Shown here: piece by piece, positions 22,800 to 33,253 of the stretch
How positions within the stretch are numbered: the stretch's first letter is position 1
How the letters are laid out: the number at the start of each line of letters is the position of its first letter
Assembly: GCA_949152475.1 (NCBI GenBank)
Contig: OX424566.1
Coordinates: 11,431,177-11,495,176, forward strand
Reading direction: 5' to 3'
Length of the DNA stretch: 64,000 nucleotides
Source of the DNA: Terebella lapidaria
Lineage: Eukaryota; Annelida; Polychaeta; Terebellida; Terebellidae
Translations under genes and position numbers: made by a program
Notes under the pieces: generated by a model
Database searches by the model: none
Told to the model about the DNA's origin: nothing
The model's input: only the letters and a program-made list of their open reading frames with translations

Positions 22800-23690
22800 C
22801 AACCCCAGCCGTTTCTGACCTTGTCCATGGACTAATCTAATTAGCTCAGTTGATTATCATCGTAAGATTACTACGTGCTTTGCCTGAAAAAATGATGCAC
22901 TAAAGGAGCATGAATGAGGAAAACATCCGAAAAAAAACAAACGTTACGACAGTGTTCAAAAGTATTACTACAAACGACACAAACAAGTATGTTGGTGTTG
23001 TGAAGTAGTTTCCAATGACAGAATAGTTTAACGTTGTGCCAAAACAAAACTACCCGACTTTTACTGCATTCTGTAAACGTAATAGTACAAAGAGACAAAA
23101 CTAAACTGATATACCCCCAATTACCATTCCATTATTACCGATACCTCAAATTTGATTAACAATTGATGAATTTAATCAACGACTGGAATCCTAATTGAAT
23201 CTGTCATCACCACTAGCTCGGTGATTATCGACCATGCAGATTGAATTACCTCAGCCAGAGTCAGTCGTAGCTGCCACTGTGGGCCACGCAACTGTCCAAC
23301 TAGATGTTATCTAGTCATAAATGAAATCAATACATATACTTATTTAGAATGAGGATTACTGGTGTGGGAGCATGAGTCATGAGCATTCGTGTGAAACTAT
23401 CATTGAAGATAATACCTTTTTTTTACAGTCCTTAAACATTTTCGTGTTGAAAGAAAGACCTTGCGGTTCACTTACATTCAACGAAGTTACATAAATATAT
23501 GTATACAACAAAAACAAATGTAATGTATGCATTATCATGATGCCGGCTATTATTAGCACTTGTGTTACGCCATGAAATTTTGTGACACAATGTGGTGCAA
23601 AATGTTCACATCGACAGCAACTGGCATTTCGATGCGAACAATAGAATGCTGACACAAGGTCCATTTGTCCTGTTTCCTGATATAAAATGC
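22800..23690. other. No gene seen
   Basis: Unrecognised AT-rich sequence. The minus-strand frames 22871-23098 and 23377-23664 carry no recognised domain. Confidence 0.4.
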
Positions 23691-23890
23691 TGTTGTGTTG
23701 GACGAACGTGCCTCTATTGACAATTAGTCAACAGTGCATTATTCCAACAAACACACAACAATCATGTGTCATAGTGTTGTCATCGGAACGTCATCACGGA
23801 TGGATATTTCAAATAATTGTAACAGAACACACTAAATATCAAGATATTCGTATGAACCATAAATTGTTGTTGAATTTCGTTTGATGGCCT
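23690..23890. repeat. Relic of the 25.9/27.6/35.6 kb repeat unit
   Basis: 'cctctattgacaattagtca' and 'acaatcatgtgtcat' correspond to 25890-25960, 27605-27680 and 35655-35730. It is the most diverged of the four. Confidence 0.55.
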
Positions 23891-25270
23891 GCTTTGCCAA
23901 TATCGTATTTTTGTTTTTATACCAATGCAATGCAAGAAATCATATGTATTCTCTAATATGACGAGTGGCCATTACAATTAAACAATGTTCGATTCCCTAT
24001 ATACTTACGGTTCATATAGCGTCCATTCACATCCTGGTATGAAGATCATGCCTGGATAAAGCACGTGCAAGTCGCAAAGTAAGGATTAGAATGATCCAAT
24101 GATTACTATTCTGATCACGTATCATAGAATTATGTTCATCTCGCTATTTCAGCATCTGAAGAGGGGAGAAACCACAAGACTTGTCAAGTGTTCTACCAAG
24201 GACACTAATGTCTTATAAAACCTGGGTCACGACCTGCCTTATTAGTCGGGCATGTCCGGGGAGTCCCTTTGCACCCCCCCCCCCCCCCATGATCCTCCAA
24301 AACCAACTTTTTTCTCGAGTTTTTTTAATACTAATAAACATTACATATGTCTCCGGTTGCGCATCCATTGCAAAAATTAGTTTTTTGGGCCATTTTTCAA
24401 AATGGCCGCCCCGCGAAATCTCGAATATTGAGATTGCTTCACTTTAGGCTGCATAGGTCTACAAAATAAAACCTTTGTTACCTTTTGCTGCTTATTGTAG
24501 GGGCGTGATACATTGTACATGAGAAAACAGTGGTTAAATAAATATTTTTAATATGAATATGTCTATAAATCCAAGATGGCCACCAAATTTAGATAATTTT
24601 TCACTAAAATGTCCATAACTTCGGATTGAGTCAACATAGGATGTTCATTTTGGGGTCTATACCTAGGTTTTCATACACAGGGAATCCATTCAGACCAAAA
24701 TAAATACAATCAAGCTATTTCTTTTGATGCTTGTACACCTGCACACATGGTACACGCTACGCATTCATCCAGATATATCTCGAACATAGCCCCCTTGACA
24801 CCCCTATGGTCTCAATTGTGGATCTTGCTTGGATATTCTGATAAAGACTTTTACTGATTTGCAATCCCAATAAATCCTTGAACAAATAGAGCTTGATTTG
24901 GTTAGTTTTTGGTAATTGAAATAAATCCAAGATGCGTGCTAAACACACCCCGAAAATTCAAGTTCGTAACTAATTGTGCTATAAAGATGTGTGATACTTA
25001 CTTACAAGGGTGTTTTGGTATGTAGATTCCATTTTGGTGTTATTCTAGCTATATAATATCAATTTAAAATGATAACAGCATCTCATTGATATGGAAAGCA
25101 AATAAGAACACATTGTTATTTGAATTTATTCATACACTTATGCATTACGCATTACTCACAAACATGCTTGGGATACTTTTTATATCACAAACAGAGAACA
25201 TAATGTAGAATATCTTCATTGGCTATCTTAACACATGAACATGATGGTACTATGGTACTAATGCTATATT
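23890..25270. other. Gene-free; poly-C tract at 24276-24290
   Basis: An uninterrupted cytosine run of about 15 lies near 24280 and would be prone to slippage. The two phrases 'caaaatggccgcc' and 'ccaagatggccaccaaattt' occur about 180 bp apart. A 63-codon minus-strand frame (24757-24948) is unassigned. Confidence 0.4.
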
Positions 25271-25273
25271 GGA

Positions 25274-25696
25274 TGAATTGATATATTAGTAGATCATGTC
25301 TTCACCATTACCCTGCATTCTTTTGTAGTACAACAACGTTGTCTTGAGCTGTCCGACATCATACCCCTCAACATCCTCTATCTCCTCAGTTCTGGAAAAT
25401 TCTACATCACTTTTGTCACTAGTATGTCTTTTGGGTTGTCACACACCCATCCCAATCGACCATATCCAAACTTGAAAACCCATAATATCAATCTGATTAA
25501 TGTTATTCAAGCACGAAAGGAGAGAACTGTTCTCAGTGAACCGAGACAAAGTACATGGTCTAATTACACACAATTGCAAAACATTTGGGATCAATTAGAA
25601 TCGGGCTATATTGATGAATATGTATTGAGGGATCTTGAGGATTTATTCAGACCAATGGTACCATTCAGGCCACCAGTTAGTTGTGAAAAATGTTGA
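25274..25696 (+). CDS. Unassigned open frame of about 140 codons
   Basis: A plus-strand frame is open from about 25274 to the stop at 25694-25696, with the first ATG at 25424 (90 codons). The C-terminal half is acidic and compositionally protein-like ('DEYVLRDLEDLFRPMVPFRP') and ends with a Cys-x2-Cys. I recognise no family. It could be an exon, an element fragment or a chance frame. There is no paralogous copy in this window to test conservation. Confidence 0.2.
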
Positions 25697-25884
25697 GTGT
25701 TATTTAAAATGTACCCGGTTTATTCTGGATAAGTACCATGAGTGACACTGCACAAAATTCGACTGCATGCACTCTTTAGAAGCCAAATATGCCAATGACA
25801 TCCCATGGCAACACTATGATGCTTGCACAAACTCAAATTACCCATTACATCATATTATTTACATGCATGTCTATAGATTGTCGT

Positions 25885-27120
25885 TGGGCATGTCTCTATT
25901 GACAATATGTCACCAGTCCATTATTTCGGCAAACACATCATGTGTCGTATCTCCTCACACTGATGACACCAAATCATTACGCACATCAATATATCTGTTA
26001 TCCCTCGCATGGCGTGTCATATGCTTATGCCATGTATATGTACAATGGATGAAAAGTGTCCCGTACAAGTCAGGAATATATCGATTGTACTCACTATGCA
26101 ACTTCAGTGCTTTCTTTAGTGATGTTGAAATTGGATATACACTCGTTTTCTATTGTTTGTAGCACTGTCCAGTAGCGACTACCAGGCTTTTATCCTTGGG
26201 TTGCCAATTTTATTAACTCCTCGTGGTTTGATATCTACATGTACCCTAGTGTCAAGTTTGAACCATGATAATATTACTTATTAAAATTAATCATAGAGAA
26301 TTGGACTCTATGAGATGTTCATGACGTTCACCTGACTGCTTTTTGCTGATATGAATGATAGACTATAGAGAATGACTGAATTTTTTAACCATAATAGCCT
26401 GAACCAAATGTATTGATGTTGTTTCATTTAGAATACAGGGATGCGCCATTATCAATTTTTGCAGTGATGTATTCTCTATTCAATGTGACACTAAATGATG
26501 AGTCCAGTGAATTTAACACGCACTTCCTCGTTATCGGGACGAACGTGGGGGAAACTTTCCCTTCAAGTTCTGATGATTGATAACCCATTAACAGAACTTT
26601 TACTTTAATTTGATCATGTGAACTAGGACGTATGTGGCTGTACTATCATGAAAATATGCATGTGATAGATATACTAAGTCACCCAGAAACATTATTGTCC
26701 TGTATTATAATAGTTTGGTTCACAGAAGACAGTACATAAAGAAGCTTGAACAAATTATCAAAGATCCCATCACATATTAGTACATTACCATGCATATCAT
26801 TTATACGCTTATAATTTGTGATAGGTTGTCATATAATGCCAATGTTATTCACCGAACCAGACAATGCCGTTTTTTGTAAGGTAACCCATCGTCACCTAAA
26901 AATGGAACACCTCTTTCTCTTCTGGGAACTTGTTTATCTCTCCAGTGCAAGCCAATCTCACTTTGTATAAGCACTCTTTTCTCCTAATCCATTTTTCGAC
27001 GTGCTTGTACATCAGAGTGAAACTAAATTACAGCAGGAAGGATGCAACATTTTTTAAAGAAAAAAATCAACCAAGACTAACAAATCCCCCAGTTCCTTGG
27101 TGTCACGTGATAGTTACAAG
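25885..27120. repeat. Tandem unit, copy 1
   Basis: Diverged direct copy of 27600-29860. Shared landmarks are 'tctctattgac' with 'gtcaccagtccattattt', 'gatagactatagagaatga' (26349, 29033), 'gtgacactaaatgatgagtc' type, and 'gcaagccaatctcactttgt' type (26946, 29608). No gene; the 131-codon frame at 25767-26162 is not preserved. Confidence 0.65.
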
Positions 27121-27363
27121 AAATATGTAACAGTGGGAACGGTTGTCACACTTTAAAGCACACAATCAAATGAATAAAAGTAGATTAAAGTATAAAAGCA
27201 TGCCGAAGCTTGGATTTTGAATGAAATATATTGTTCGTTTGGGGGAGAAACCCGTTGTTCTGGGAATAGTAACCATTAGGTCATACATTTGAAATGGTAA
27301 ATCTTCTTGAAGTTTTGAAATGTTTTCTTTTTCAGTTGGCTGAAAAGTTAATTTGTTCGACCT

Positions 27364-27369
27364 AACCAT
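27364..27369. other. Paralogous empty site of the mini-Polinton
   Basis: 'cctaaccatcaccaatgatt' here has a single AACCAT. At the mini-element the same context is split as 'cctaaaccat' before and 'aaccatcaccgatgatt' after. The sequence after it (27370-27450) continues to match 35493-35570. This confirms the insertion borders and the 6-bp duplication. Confidence 0.8.
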
Positions 27370-28275
27370 CACCAATGATTTTACATAAGATATTTTTTTC
27401 ATATACGAAGGTTGCACCCCAGCTTGTCCAGCATATGAATCACGCACTTGACAACACGGAAAATTTTTCATCAGCTGCGATGTAACTACATTTACAAGTA
27501 AAAACCAGACATGGTTATGCCATGCCGTGGTAAATATACAATGCTTACACAGGGTCCATTTACCAGTTATGTTACATATATCCATTTACATTGTATTCGT
27601 TGAACATGTCTCTATTGACGATTTGTCACCAGTCCATTACTTCAGCAAACACACCATGTATCATATGATATGGAGATGACACACAATCGTTGAACGTACA
27701 TACACGTAGCTTCCGTATGTCGTTTATTATAACACTATTCAGGGACTATCAAAAGGCCTATCCATCAAAGTTTATCATCAAAAGCGGCGAATAAAGTGCT
27801 CCCAAGAAAACAAATTATTCACGTAATCAACATAATTCAGATGAGCATTACTAGCATGACGTAGAATGGGCATGAGATGTAGGGAGCAAAAGATCTACAC
27901 TTGCTTGCTAAAAATGTAACAAATCATTAATATCATCCACGCAAGTCTAGTCAAGTCAATATATTGTTGATAAGCATTTTCAGAATGTGACTGAGATATT
28001 AGGCAATAATCATGTTGATTGATTGGATGCTCCACTGGTCACGATTCGCTTATGTGCAGTTTATTGTTATATGTCCTATGCCTATCAATGTGGCACTGGA
28101 TGGTGGGGCCAGTAATTTATCACTCACGTCTTTGTTACCGTCACAAAAAAGGAGGAAATTTTCTCTTGCCCCCTCAAGTTTTGATGATTGATAACACGCG
28201 AATTGAAGAATTTTTGTTACTTTTTTTTCATTAGCTGAATTATATGGCTTATACAAGTATATCAGCGCTCCACTA

Positions 28276-28350
28276 CCGGCTCCTGTAGGGCAGTGGTTTA
28301 GCTACAGGACTCGACGCCGGGAGGTTGTAAGCTCGATTCTCGCACTCCAC
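28276..28350 (+). repeat. tRNA-like SINE head
   Basis: 'tagggcagtgg' resembles an A box and 'agctcgattctc' a B box, at tRNA-like spacing (about 35 bp). The following 100 bp holds 'gatctagcactcc', a motif repeated in the adjacent hairpin. It is probably a polymerase III-type SINE. Acceptor pairing is absent. Confidence 0.5.
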
Positions 28351-28466
28351 CGTTTCCGTCCAATGGTGAGAGCAGTTCCAAGATATTTCGATCTAGCACT
28401 CCAGCGGGTAAAACATATCATTTGTTTGCCGTGACGGCTGTTTATTGGCATGTCGTGCGAGAAAAT

Positions 28467-28606
28467 GCATATGACATTGTATTCTCGTGCTAGATCGGTT
28501 CATCTAGCACTCTGATCACCATCTAAGCCTCGCCTAAAGGCTCGGCCTAGATTCGGTGACAGAGTGCTAGATAAACCGATCTAGCACTCGAAACAATGCC
28601 ATATGC
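28467..28606. repeat. 140-bp hairpin with long imperfect arms
   Basis: The left arm runs 'gcatatgacattgt', 'gtgctagatcggtt', 'tctagcactctg', 'tcacc'. The right arm mirrors it as 'ggtga', 'cagagtgctaga', 'aaccgatctagcac', 'acaatgccatatgc'. The loop ('gcctcgcctaaaggctcggc') is itself partly self-complementary. It may be a MITE or the 3' part of the SINE next to it. Confidence 0.8.
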
Positions 28607-29961
28607 TTATAATCCCATCGGTGACCGAGGGATTTTTTTATGGTTAACCCCACCAAGGGTGAATGTACTGTGGGCTGAATGGGTAGGCTGATTACTCAGC
28701 AGCGCTTTCTCACGTACGAGTACGATATTGGGGGACTTGGTGTTATGACTTAGAAATGGGGATAATTACACCACAGGGTCTGCAGGTGCTATATTCGCTA
28801 GACCTGCTTGACACCAGGACAGCTTCATGGAACTCCACAGTCGTGTACATATAACACACATCATGGTGAAGTTGAACAGAATAAATACAAAATCAGTTTC
28901 GCCTGACAAAAATATGAAAAAATAAATAAATGAGGAAATACATGAATAAAGAATATTCATACGTATCTTGTGAAATGATATCTTGCGAAAATGTCGATAT
29001 CTTCACCTGACATAATGTGTTATAAAATATGAATGATAGACCATAGAGAATGAATGAACGGTAATTGTTGAACGGTAATGAGCTCAACATAATTGATTAG
29101 TGTTCTTTATAGTATATCATAAAGAATTTTATTCCTATTTAATATGATGTATTCTCCGATGACACTAAATGACGAGTCCGGTAATTCATCAATCCCTTGT
29201 TTGTGGAGAATTTTTTTCCTGCAACTTTTGATGAATAATAATCCACTAACTGTACTTACTTCTATTTGATCCGGTGAACTATGGTGTATATGGATGCACT
29301 GTCATGAAAATGTGCATGCGACACAGGTTAGTAAATCGGCCAGAAACATGAGTGTCCTCTTTGTTCATAGTTTGATTGTGACGGGAGAAAGTACATAGCG
29401 AAACTTAAACAGATTATCCAAAATTCCATCATGTATTTATGCATTGCCATACACCCCATTCACATGCTTCCAAATTTCTAATAGGTTGCCATACAGTCGC
29501 CAATGTAAAGCACCGAGCAGGACAATACCATTTTGTAATGATAGCTCATCATCACTTTAAAATATGATTCTTCTTTCTCTTTGAGGAAATTGTTTTATCT
29601 ATCAAGTGCAAGTCAATCTCACTTTGTATAAGCACCCTTTTCTATCTTCCTTCCTCATTTTTGAACGTTTTTATTCAATGTGCTCATGCATTATAGTGAA
29701 TCTAAATTACAACAGCATGGATGCAAAAAATCAATTTTTAAAAATTCAACGATCCCCCAGTTCCTTCTTCTCATGCGATTGTTGCAAGAAATATGTGAAT
29801 GAATTTGTTTATTATAGTCACAAATGCATGTATAATAAAATAACAACAATGAACATACAGTAAAGAGAAACAGCATCCAGCCCTTTCAGGACTTATTAGT
29901 GACTCTTCTATCCAGAACTTTTGGTAGGGCAAAAGAGATTATCTGTAGTCTGACAACATCA

Positions 29962-30757
29962 TTATTTGTATACAATACTTTTCCGTTTTTCCCATAGCTG
30001 CATTATATATTTTGCACACAATTTCAAGTTATGACTCATACTGTACTTCAATTTCTCGACATCCGAAATATTTATAAAGTCAGGTACACATGATTTACAA
30101 AAATAAAAAAATTGTTTCCTTTCTTTCCGATAACCTTTGCATACAAACATGAAATGTATCTCGTCCTCAACATCAACAGAGTTACATATATTACAAGTTC
30201 TTTCTTCTATTGTCATTCTTCTGTATATGCCTTTAGTTGTATCGAATACATTTTGAAAGCGACCGGTTTCTGTGAGCAATGGGAGGATATCAAATCTGAA
30301 CTGTGCAAATACAGATCTAAAATACTTAGAACTACAGCAAATTATATAGGGTTCTACCTGGAAATCAAATTTAAATTCTCTATATGTTCTTAACTTTGGT
30401 TTCTTCTGTACAGTTGTTTTCCATTCATCACACATATGTTCATAACACCTGTTGTAAACCACAACATCATCAAATATAGACTTAGATTCATAAACATGTG
30501 CTAGACCTAATTCATCTGAAATTTTCATAATTTCACTGCACCAATTGTGACATGGATTATCATAACACCATAAAAATATTTTTTTTTGTAATTCTATTTT
30601 TGTCTAACTGAATGAGTCTGTTCCAGAATTTCAACATCTGAATATATATGTAATAGTATGAACGGTTGTTGCATTTTAAACCACAAAATGGTGTTTTTGA
30701 AGTAGAAACACACAGGTACATATAGCTGTTGCATGTATATATATTATTTAGTATCAA
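29962..30757 (-). pseudogene. C-terminal fragment of a non-LTR retrotransposon ORF2
   Basis: The minus-strand frame 30528-29962 (188 codons) has the layout seen downstream of RT in many animal non-LTR elements. An Arg/Lys-rich segment around 'KLRTYREFKFDF' is followed by 'RFDILPLLTETGR' and a zinc knuckle C-x2-C-x9-H-x4-C ('CNICNS' to 'HFMFVCKGYR'). A frameshift at a T run near 30580 separates it from an upstream in-family frame (30757-30590) that contains 'FWNRLIQLDKNRI'. The RT core, endonuclease and 5' part are missing, as expected of a 5'-truncated insertion. It is a different family from the element at the right edge. Confidence 0.75.
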
Positions 30758-31129
30758 ATCTTTTTTCTACTTGAGAATAAATTACATTTTAAAAAAAAGG
30801 CAATTGGAATTAATATTGCTTGCGTTATCGTGATTTTCATGTTGGAAATGAACCCTATTTTGTATATTCAAAAACTTCCACATATGTTTCAAGTAAATTA
30901 GTTGCCTCGGACTGACAACATGATGGTCAAGTCAAGTGATATTCATCCACGTTTATCTGATACACATACTTTTGAAAAGATGAAGATGAAAACTAGGAGT
31001 TTGCTTTGTGTTTCAGAATTCGAAAATACCCATCAAGGCATGGACAGTGTTTTCACTTACACTACAACATTCCCCACAAACAATTTGCACCGGATGATAC
31101 CAGCTACGAATGCTTGTCAATCATGAAAT
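30758..31129. other. No gene seen
   Basis: AT-rich sequence between the two truncated retroelements. The 74-codon frame at 30902-31126 is unassigned. Confidence 0.4.
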
Positions 31130-31846
31130 AGACGTGGAATCAATACCCAGTATTCCGAGCAAACAAAACAGGGTCCGTTATCCAATCTCATAATCCGGGG
31201 ACAGAAAGTCATATCAGCATACGAAGTGAGAGAAAACAAAAATGACAGGGAAACTCATGAACCCCCAAAAATGGCCATTAGGAGGTGAAATCAGGTGTTC
31301 CGGAAAGAGTGAGCATTTCCTGCCCCACAAGTGGCACCCGTCATGAATTCCCCAAAATTAACATGGAAATAGATCTAGTTGCATGGCAGATATGGATTTG
31401 CTGTATTTATCAACCAGATCATGATGACGTCCATAGAATTTCTTAAAAGCAGTTATAAGTCTTGGTAAAACATATCCTTGTCGCAGCAGTTTAGAGACTA
31501 GCTGGGCACTTCAATAGACAAAGTCCTCATATTTGCAACTAGATCTGGAATAGCGTATAAGTTGAGAAACAAACACACCATATATATATGCCGGTGACAT
31601 AGGAATGTTGCTGCTTAGAAAAGGGAAATTGACTGTGGAAAAATTGAAATCATCACGTTTGTCATATAATCTAGTTGACAGGTTAGAATCATTATCAATC
31701 TCCAACCTCAGGTCTAGATAGTTGGAAAAAATTGCGGAGTCTGTAGTAGTTAATTTCAAGTTCCTTAGGATATATGACATCCAAATAATCACCAAACTTG
31801 GGATTATTTAGCGACAATACATCATCTATGTATCGGAAATTGAAAT
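31130..31846 (-). pseudogene. 5'-truncated Penelope-like element, copy 1
   Basis: It starts with the shared 3' terminus 'agacgtggaatcaata' and matches 58234-58946, covering the 3' tail and the last part of the RT ORF from just after the YIDD region. The frame is broken by indels, including two extra bases in the 'catatatatatgcc' run and one in 'aaaaaattgcgg'. 'tgaaat' flanks both ends (31124-31129 and 31841-31846), a possible 6-bp target duplication, although the right one overlaps element sequence. Confidence 0.85.
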
Positions 31847-32486
31847 GTGGAAAGTGAAAACTCGTGCATTGTGTGTAAAATAGTTAGCATGAACTCATGT
31901 GATATTGTATACCACCATTGAATACATGCTCACTATGAGCTAAGGCTTCTAGTGATAAGTTTCCATTGAGTCATGTGCAATAGTAATATAACACCTTCGG
32001 AAATCTCATTGGGAAGGTATCAAAACACACAACATACGGCACGCTTTTACTTTTCATTTGTATGCGGAATATGAGGCATGTTAATTTCTTTAAGTGTTAT
32101 ATTTGTTTTCATTTCTCATTAGCTGAGTAAGAACGCCAGTTAATCATATTACAACTTTGACAACGTCCTAGAATAAGGATAAATTAAAATTAAAGTTCTT
32201 AATCAGTTATATTAACTATATCACATTTGTATGTACATGAACCAACTTTAATTACTTAGTGAGCAAATCACATTAAAAATATTTTTAAAAATCGAGACAG
32301 CTGAAAATTCCTCACTTCGTCCTCTTTGTTGCTTCTTGGTATTTCTTGTTGAGATTATGTGCATTTGGAGATATGTAATATTATCATACGCTAAACAGGC
32401 TATTGAGAATAGTGATGCTCTCGAAAGAACTTGAAACCTGAGCATAAATTAATATGAAATATCCATATAGTATTGTTAACATCCTA
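31847..32486. other. No gene seen
   Basis: Unrecognised AT-rich sequence. 31895-32000 resembles 40580-40710 in copy A ('gagctaag' or 'gagcg', 'tctagtgataa', 'gtcatgtgcaatagtaata'). Confidence 0.4.
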
Positions 32487-32492
32487 AACCAT
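32487..32492. other. Target-site duplication AACCAT (left)
   Basis: Six-base duplication matching 35487-35492. A 6-bp duplication is characteristic of Polinton/Maverick integration. Confidence 0.9.
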
Positions 32493-32554
32493 AGTAGTAA
32501 GGACCCCCCTTTGAGTTTTTTTTGGAAAAACCCATGGTTTTTGCTATGGTTATA

Positions 32555-32604
32555 TGATGTCACTTCCGGTTTTGGTTTCGGTGGTTATATGACGTCACTT
32601 CCGG
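32555..32604 (+). promoter_or_regulatory. Duplicated CRE/ETS-like modules in the left arm
   Basis: 'tgatgtcacttccgg' (32555-32569) and 'tgacgtcacttccgg' (32590-32604) join a CREB/ATF site (TGACGTCA in the second) to an ETS core (ACTTCCGG). Composite sites of this kind occur in TATA-less animal promoters. That they drive transcription inward from each arm is an inference. Confidence 0.5.
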
Positions 32605-32622
32605 TTTCTGTTTAGGGTTCGT

Positions 32623-32960
32623 CATAACGTACCCGTAAATGTTTGAAAAATCATAACGTTCCCATAAATGTTTGAAAAATCATAACGTACAACCCATGAT
32701 ATGGAATATCATAACGCACCCATAAAAGTTTGGAAAATCATAACGGTACCATAAATGTTTGGAAAATCATAACGTTCCCATAAATGTTTGAAAAATCATA
32801 ACGTACCCATAAATGTCTGAAAAATCATAACGTACCCATTTATGTCTGGAAAATCTTAACGTACCCATGATTGTCTGAAAAATCATAATGCACCCAAATG
32901 TCTCAAAAAATCATAATGCACCCATAAATTATCGACATTCATTACACACCCATAAATGTT
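32623..32960 (+). repeat. Subterminal repeat array, left arm
   Basis: About eleven imperfect units of 24-30 bp built on 'cataacgtacccataaatg' plus 'tttgaaaaat', with variants such as 'taatgcaccc' at the inner end. It could be a binding array for a trans-acting factor or a replication signal. It is not a CRISPR array, since units are contiguous and have no unique spacers. Confidence 0.85.
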
Positions 32961-33105
32961 TTGAATATTATGATATATATTTCAATACATTATGAAATCA
33001 TTTTTATTCACTTTATTAGTAAATTTTCTTTAACTTTGTTTTTACTATTTTTGTTTGATTTTTCCCTTTTTCAATCTATATTCAATCTGGAAAAAAAAAT
33101 GAGTG

Positions 33106-33253
33106 AGTATATGACATTTTTACAGGGTTCTTCATTTCACAGTACACATTTACTATACATACAATTTCTACATACAATCAAAAGGCATGTGAAAAAGTAC
33201 ACATGCACAATATACAGTTATCATGACAGATAGAGTGGGGTAGGGTTTTCTTC
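33106..33253. other. Short spacer between left arm and ATPase stop
   Basis: 148 bp with no frame of note. It forms the 3' untranslated region of the ATPase gene. The left arm beyond it provides AATAAA-type signals on the minus strand (around 33001-33015). Confidence 0.5.

Larger units (their letters stand above)
27600..29860. repeat. Tandem unit, copy 2
   Basis: Parallel to 25885-27120 and, for 27600-28260, to 35650-37010 ('cctatccatcaaa', 'agtgctcccaagaaaacaaa', 'gatgattgataa'). It holds the SINE-like head and hairpin at 28276-28606. Confidence 0.6.
32493..33105 (+). repeat. Left terminal inverted repeat (613 bp)
   Basis: Complementary to 34874-35486, with one mismatch seen (32938). From outside in: 6-C run, two CRE/ETS-like modules, about eleven subterminal repeats (about 32623-32960), an AT-rich leader, and an ATG at 33099-33101 just before the boundary. 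The arm ends at 'atgagtg'. Confidence 0.95.

Noticed and set aside
27166-27585. 139-codon minus-strand ORF
   Set aside because: It spans tandem-unit sequence. The matching part after 35493 does not preserve the frame, and no domain is visible.
32623-32960. CRISPR-like array
   Set aside because: Units are contiguous and degenerate with no unique spacers, and they lie inside a eukaryotic transposon arm.
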